Below, one piece after another: positions 60,556 through 64,000 of a DNA stretch of 64,000 bases (position 1 is its first letter; each line of letters starts with the position of its first letter). The notes under the pieces were generated by a model that ran no database searches, was not told the DNA's origin, and worked only from the letters and a program-made list of their open reading frames with translations. This DNA is from JABDLO01 sp035327565. GTDB lineage: Bacteria; Bacteroidota; Bacteroidia; Chitinophagales; Saprospiraceae. The DNA lies in contig DAOLDB010000013.1 of NCBI GenBank assembly GCA_035327565.1, positions 1 to 64,000 of the forward strand, written 5' to 3'. Made by a program: the position numbers and the translations under genes.

Positions 60556-61494
60556 CTATCTCCCTTCCAGCATTCCAGGGATGGGTTTTGATTCTTCCTG
60601 TTGATAATTTTTCAATTTATTCCTTGCATGTGAATATCCTTCATTCCACCATTCTGCCATTTGATTTTTATCAAAAAAATATGAATGTTCTGTTAATTCT
60701 CTGGGTGTAAAGAAGTACCGGATATGAATATTTTCATTATAAATACTTTGCAAATGACCGATCAGAATATCATCATATGCAATCTGTTGCAGCATAAAAT
60801 ACATTGACTGCATCATGATGTCAAAAGCATTTCTGGTTTTTGAAATCCTTACTGAACGATGACGTGGAGATAAAACAATTACATCTATGTGTGTAGCACC
60901 CTGTGCTATGGCTTCCTCCACTGGTATATAATTTCCAAATCCTCCATCTGCATATTCAAATCCATTCTTCTCCACCAGGCTCATAAATGGAACAAAAGAA
61001 GAAGATATCCACATCCAATCACAAAAATCTTCGTAACTGTAATCCTGTAAGTATTTATATTCAATTTTTTTTAATGTCAGATTTGCCACAGTAGCCACAA
61101 CCTTAATATTGGACTGTTTAACCGCCTCATAGTCATTCCGTGTAAAAAATCGTTCAATGGTCTTTCTTAAGTTTTTATGCTCACCGAATGTCTTTTTTCC
61201 TTTTATAAACATTCGTATAACATTGAAGTGGTTTATCCGGCTTTTTATACTCCCATCAGGCAGCCTTTTAATAATAAATGGACTGATGTTGTAAATATCC
61301 TTCTGGCCTACCGTCGTATAAGCCAATTTTACTTTTTGCATATCACCGGTGGCACACAAAGGACCCAATAAACTTCCGGTTGATGTACCTACAATGATAT
61401 CATATTGATAATTCAGATCTCCTATCAGATACTTTGCTACACCGGCAGCAAATGCACCTTTACTCCCTCCCCCACTTATCACTAAAGCACGCAT
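60556..61494 (-). CDS. Patatin-like phospholipase
   Basis: A 312-residue acyl hydrolase with the patatin catalytic dyad: Ser38 in G-T-S-T-G and Asp183 in A-D-G-G, and the oxyanion glycine loop I-S-G-G-G-S-K-G-A-F (residues 6-15). All residues for activity are present. There is no signal peptide, so it acts in the cytosol or at the membrane inner face. Related bacterial proteins release fatty acids from phospholipids, some as effectors. There is no cyclic-nucleotide synthase gene beside it, so a CBASS defence role is not indicated. It is convergent with the alkaline phosphatase gene. AATGTATACATT (61521-61532), a 12-base palindrome, lies upstream. Confidence 0.88.
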   Translation of the reverse strand: MRALVISGGGSKGAFAAGVAKYLIGDLNYQYDIIVGTSTGSLLGPLCATGDMQKVKLAYTTVGQKDIYNISPFIIKRLPDGSIKSRINHFNVIRMFIKGKKTFGEHKNLRKTIERFFTRNDYEAVKQSNIKVVATVANLTLKKIEYKYLQDYSYEDFCDWMWISSSFVPFMSLVEKNGFEYADGGFGNYIPVEEAIAQGATHIDVIVLSPRHRSVRISKTRNAFDIMMQSMYFMLQQIAYDDILIGHLQSIYNENIHIRYFFTPRELTEHSYFFDKNQMAEWWNEGYSHARNKLKNYQQEESKPIPGMLEGR

Positions 61495-61611
61495 CCCACT
61501 TGATAATTTATTATTCTATAAATGTATACATTAAAAAATTGAAAGGTATCAGGATGAATTCATTAAATTAACCATAAATAGGTAAACTAAAATCATTACA
61601 TACCTTATATG

Positions 61612-62556
61612 TCAAATACCTTTCATTCTGGAAAACAATCTTTGCATGTATTTATTTCGCTCAGTCTCAGAAGGTCTGCCACTTTTCATCGTAAAGTCCT
61701 TTTTACCCTCAGGTAATTCTTTAATAACAAAGCTGAAAACAAAATTCTTATCACCAGGTCTTTCGCCATCGATGGTTCCATATCTTAGATCATTCAACTG
61801 TATGAAACCTTCGTCAGTATATGCCAGAGTATAATACTCATCGGTAAACCAGGCAAGAGTTTTATATTCACTTTTATGACTTACCTCGGAATTAAGATGC
61901 AGGTTTCTTGGAACTCCGTGCAATTTAAAATTTTTCTCCCTATCCCACAGTGAGTATAAACCTGTGTATATGGTGTCTCCTGCATCAATAGTAGCAGACC
62001 ATAACACATTGTTAAATAAAGTTGGGGTTGTCATATATCTGTGGAAAACTATTTCCTGCTCATTCATTGTTTTCTCTGCTACTCTGTTTATAAATTGTTT
62101 ATTGATTAATGTGAAGATCAAATAATAAGTACTCAAGCCCAATCCTAAATAATTCCAACGCCTCCTTTTTTGAGACTTCCTTACGTAAAATGCAGAGACG
62201 ATAAGGCAAATCATCAAAGGAATAGTATACAATGGATCAATAACTGAAATTGAATTCCATGCAACTCTAACTGAATTGAATGGATACCAAATTTGAGTAC
62301 CATAGGTGGTAAAACAATCCAGTAATGTATGGGTGATGATAGACCAAAAAAATAAAGCGTACCATCCCCAGTAACTTAAGTGTACCGCAAATAGTTGAGT
62401 TTGAAGATAATTTTTATATAATTGATATAAGGAGAAAACTACTGCACCTGCTATCATGAGAAAAAAAGGCCAACGAAACCAACTGCCCCATTGTACTAGC
62501 ATCAAAGCAGACATGATAACAAATCCGCCGGCTATAATAGCTGACAATAAAAACAC
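61612..62556 (-). CDS. Metal-dependent hydrolase (YdjM/YbcI type), C-terminal fragment
   Basis: 314 residues from a GTG at 62556, in the same frame as the 87-residue fragment upstream; only an in-frame TAG (62575-62577) and six sense codons separate them. It contains several hydrophobic helices in the first half, the conserved W-S-I-I-T-H-T-L-L-D-C-F-T-T-Y-G-T-Q (about 72-89) and I-D-P-L-Y-T-I-P (about 106-113). The soluble C-terminal part is ~180 residues. The family's first motif, H-R-G-x-T-H-S, sits on the other fragment, so this piece alone should not be a working enzyme. A separate translation start at GTG without any ribosome site is doubtful. Confidence 0.7.
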   Translation of the reverse strand: MFLLSAIIAGGFVIMSALMLVQWGSWFRWPFFLMIAGAVVFSLYQLYKNYLQTQLFAVHLSYWGWYALFFWSIITHTLLDCFTTYGTQIWYPFNSVRVAWNSISVIDPLYTIPLMICLIVSAFYVRKSQKRRRWNYLGLGLSTYYLIFTLINKQFINRVAEKTMNEQEIVFHRYMTTPTLFNNVLWSATIDAGDTIYTGLYSLWDREKNFKLHGVPRNLHLNSEVSHKSEYKTLAWFTDEYYTLAYTDEGFIQLNDLRYGTIDGERPGDKNFVFSFVIKELPEGKKDFTMKSGRPSETERNKYMQRLFSRMKGI

Positions 62557-62574
62557 AAATTGCTTATAAAATTT

Positions 62575-62838
62575 CTACTGAAATAGACCACTGGAATACA
62601 AACCATAAGTTGCCGAAGAAAGAATAAAAGGACAAATTAATCCAAAAAGTATTGAATGAGTAAAACCCCTGTGCATAGCCAAAGCCTCCACTTCGGAAAA
62701 AAATATTGAGGCAAAAACATCAAGGTCGGGTAAAGTACCACCGATTGCACCCCACATCATGGCCCTGTTTCCTATACTTTTACCGCCAACAGCCTCCCCT
62801 ACCGAAGCACCTAAAACAAACTGTGTGAGAGAATCCAT
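62575..62838 (-). CDS. Metal-dependent hydrolase (YdjM/YbcI type), N-terminal fragment ended by in-frame TAG
   Basis: 87 residues with the N-terminal part of the membrane-bound metal-dependent hydrolase family (PF04307-like): M-D-S-L-T-Q-F-V-L-G-A-S-V-G-E-A-V (1-17), W-G-A-I-G-G-T-L-P-D-L-D-V (29-41) and H-R-G-F-T-H-S-I-L-F-G (56-66). It stops at TAG after S-G-L-F-Q, and the frame then continues as the next fragment; joined they would be about 408 residues, the family's normal form. It follows rnc by 10 bases in the fabF-rnc run. It could be a recent nonsense mutation or a base-call error. Confidence 0.75.
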   Translation of the reverse strand: MDSLTQFVLGASVGEAVGGKSIGNRAMMWGAIGGTLPDLDVFASIFFSEVEALAMHRGFTHSILFGLICPFILSSATYGLYSSGLFQ

Positions 62839-62848
62839 ACATCAATAT

Positions 62849-63580
62849 TCAATCCTCATAATGATCAACTCCAAGTTGGTGTAAGGCTCTCTTCGAAGCA
62901 AGTTGCTCTGCTGATTTTTTATTAAAATCCTCAGCTGTGGATATAATTTCCCCATCAATTTCCACACCAACCCTGAAGCGATCTCTTTTATCCATTTTGA
63001 AGCGATTGATCAGATTATAATTGATGGTCTTTCCGTTTTTTTGACAATATTCCAAAAGAATGCTTTTATAATTGTCATCAGTATTTTCCAATTGTTCAAA
63101 ATCGAGATATTTCATCAGAATTTTTGAAATCACATAATCCCTCGTCTTGGCATACCCAAACTCAATATACAATGCACCCACCAATGCTTCCAGAGCATTA
63201 CCAAGCATCGATTTACTCATATTTCCTAATGAATAATCCGATAGGATGATGTCAAGTCCCATCTGTTCAGCAACATGATTCAGGGTTTTGCGCTTGACTA
63301 TTTTTGAGCGCATTTTAGTGAGAAAACCTTCGTCCTGAGTGGGATATTTATTAAATAAATATTCAGCCACTACAGTTGAAAGAATAGCATCTCCTAAAAA
63401 TTCAAGTCTCTCATTGGTTCCGGGAGCAATTTCCTGCCCATTGATCATAGAGCGATGATAAAATGCCAATTTGAACAGCTGTAATCGGGATGGAGTAAAC
63501 CCGAGTATAGGTTTGAGGCTCCTGGCCAGCTCTTTGTCAGGCGATATGGTGGAATTATAAAATTTTCTGATGAGCCTCAC
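62849..63580 (-). CDS. rnc: Ribonuclease III
   Basis: RNase III cuts double-stranded RNA in rRNA and mRNA processing. At 243 residues it is normal. The catalytic domain has N-E-R-L-E-F-L-G-D-A-I-L (residues 56-67) with Glu60 and Asp64, and the second acidic site in G-N-A-L-E-A-L-V-G-A-L-Y (about 126-137). The C-terminal double-stranded RNA-binding domain (about 165-240) contains Y-K-S-I-L-L-E-Y-C-Q-K-N-G and S-A-E-Q-L-A-S-K-R-A-L. It starts 6 bases after fabF; the fabF-rnc order is widespread in bacteria and is typical in Bacteroidota. Confidence 0.95.
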   Translation of the reverse strand: MRLIRKFYNSTISPDKELARSLKPILGFTPSRLQLFKLAFYHRSMINGQEIAPGTNERLEFLGDAILSTVVAEYLFNKYPTQDEGFLTKMRSKIVKRKTLNHVAEQMGLDIILSDYSLGNMSKSMLGNALEALVGALYIEFGYAKTRDYVISKILMKYLDFEQLENTDDNYKSILLEYCQKNGKTINYNLINRFKMDKRDRFRVGVEIDGEIISTAEDFNKKSAEQLASKRALHQLGVDHYED

Positions 63581-63586
63581 TGAAAA

Positions 63587-64000
63587 TTATATCTTTTTAA
63601 TAATAATGCTTGAATTATGACCTCCAAATCCAAATGTATTACTTAACACAACGTCCAACTTCTTATGCTGTGCTTCATTCAATGTAAGATTCAATTTTGT
63701 CCCAATATCTGGGTCCTCTTCAAAATGATTGATCGTAGGTGGGACAAAATCATATTGCATACCAATAATTCCGGAAATAAGCTCAATGGCACCAGCGGCG
63801 CCTAACAAATGACCAGTCATCGATTTAGTAGCACTGATATTTATCCGGCTATTATTCTCTCCAAATAAATGCTTTATAGCAAGGATTTCAGCAACATCCC
63901 CCAGTGGGGTGGAAGTGGCATGTGTATTAATGTAGTCGACTTGACCCGGGTCAATACCTGCTTCAGCTAATGCCAGATTCATTACTCTCATGACTCCAGT
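63587..64000 (-). CDS. fabF: Beta-ketoacyl-ACP synthase II, C-terminal part (cut by window edge)
   Basis: The last ~137 residues of FabF, the condensing enzyme of fatty-acid elongation; the frame runs open to base 64000 and the start lies outside the window. Catalytic histidines are in Y-I-N-T-H-A-T-S-T-P-L-G-D and A-T-K-S-M-T-G-H-L-L-G-A-A-G-A. The C-terminal N-T-F-G-F-G-G-H-N-S-S-I-I is the family ending. The catalytic Cys lies upstream, outside the window. It is first in a run with rnc (6-base gap) and the interrupted hydrolase. An acpP gene would be expected just beyond the edge (inference). Confidence 0.95.
   Translation of the reverse strand, partial: TGVMRVMNLALAEAGIDPGQVDYINTHATSTPLGDVAEILAIKHLFGENNSRINISATKSMTGHLLGAAGAIELISGIIGMQYDFVPPTINHFEEDPDIGTKLNLTLNEAQHKKLDVVLSNTFGFGGHNSSIIIKKI

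Noticed and set aside
60556..61494. Patatin gene as a CBASS or other anti-phage effector
   Set aside because: No nucleotidyltransferase of the cGAS/DncV type or other defence gene is adjacent; neighbours are alkaline phosphatase and a membrane hydrolase.
62575..62577. TAG as a reassigned sense codon
   Set aside because: mnmA and the BtuB-like receptor end in TAG at the expected protein ends, so TAG acts as a normal stop.

Overview
The window looks like core chromosome of a Bacteroidota bacterium, probably in the Saprospiria/Chitinophagia neighbourhood (inferred; no rRNA or marker tree is available here). The pointers are: an AT-rich sequence; a PKD-repeat surface protein ending in the gliding-motility/type IX secretion CHU_C domain; BshC of bacillithiol synthesis; two TonB-type outer-membrane receptors; the order fabF-rnc; and upstream regions carrying the Bacteroidota promoter element TAnnTTTG, often with TTG 17-23 bases further upstream. 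Shine-Dalgarno sites are mostly absent. Four ORF starts were moved downstream because homology or the promoter position favours it (cystathionine beta-synthase, dapB, the response regulator, the first TonB receptor).

Layout. 1-8,950, minus strand: PKD/CHU_C adhesin, vanadium-haloperoxidase-like PAP2 enzyme, secreted M20 amidohydrolase, sugar nucleotidyltransferase, lipoprotein-rimM, mnmA; then a 773-base stretch with no credible gene. 9,700-14,250: kdsB, a LysM protein, cystathionine beta-synthase-fmt, and a small membrane protein. 14,377-19,653, minus: a tight run of two glycosyltransferases, a RibBX-like riboflavin protein and a fused oligopeptide-type ABC ATPase. 19,827-28,166: LptF/G permease, YtcJ-type amidohydrolase lipoprotein, Kelch-repeat lipoprotein, trkH-trkA. 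28,400-36,750: low-molecular-weight tyrosine phosphatase, a Cys-rich secreted protein, aldo/keto reductase with a TspO-like membrane protein, mgsA-uvrC, S9 peptidase. 36,845-38,056: a RES-Xre toxin-antitoxin pair with a well-defined promoter and repeat operator. 38,057-45,700: a small coiled-coil membrane protein, two outer-membrane receptors, glgA-glgC. 45,790-54,379: SnoaL-like protein, bshC, accD, dapB, dnaG, class II aldolase, trxB. 54,400-59,100: two-component system, UspA-like protein, lipocalin-like protein and DUF1275 membrane protein, with unexplained repeats between kinase and UspA gene. 59,342-64,000: alkaline phosphatase, patatin, a metal-dependent hydrolase broken by an in-frame amber codon, rnc, and the 3' end of fabF cut by the window edge.

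Most genes are housekeeping: cell envelope (kdsB, lptF/G, glycosyltransferases), tRNA and ribosome work (mnmA, rimM, fmt), DNA replication and repair (dnaG, uvrC), lipid synthesis (accD, fabF), lysine/peptidoglycan precursor (dapB), redox (trxB, bshC), carbon storage (glgA, glgC) and glycolysis with its methylglyoxal bypass (fbaA, mgsA). I see no CRISPR array, prophage, intact insertion sequence, tRNA or rRNA. I did not find a convincing new multi-gene system. The observations most worth checking are the interrupted hydrolase, the riboflavin enzyme that has lost every visible GTP cyclohydrolase residue, the toxin-antitoxin operator, the Cys-rich secreted protein, and the palindrome plus direct repeats beside the two-component system.
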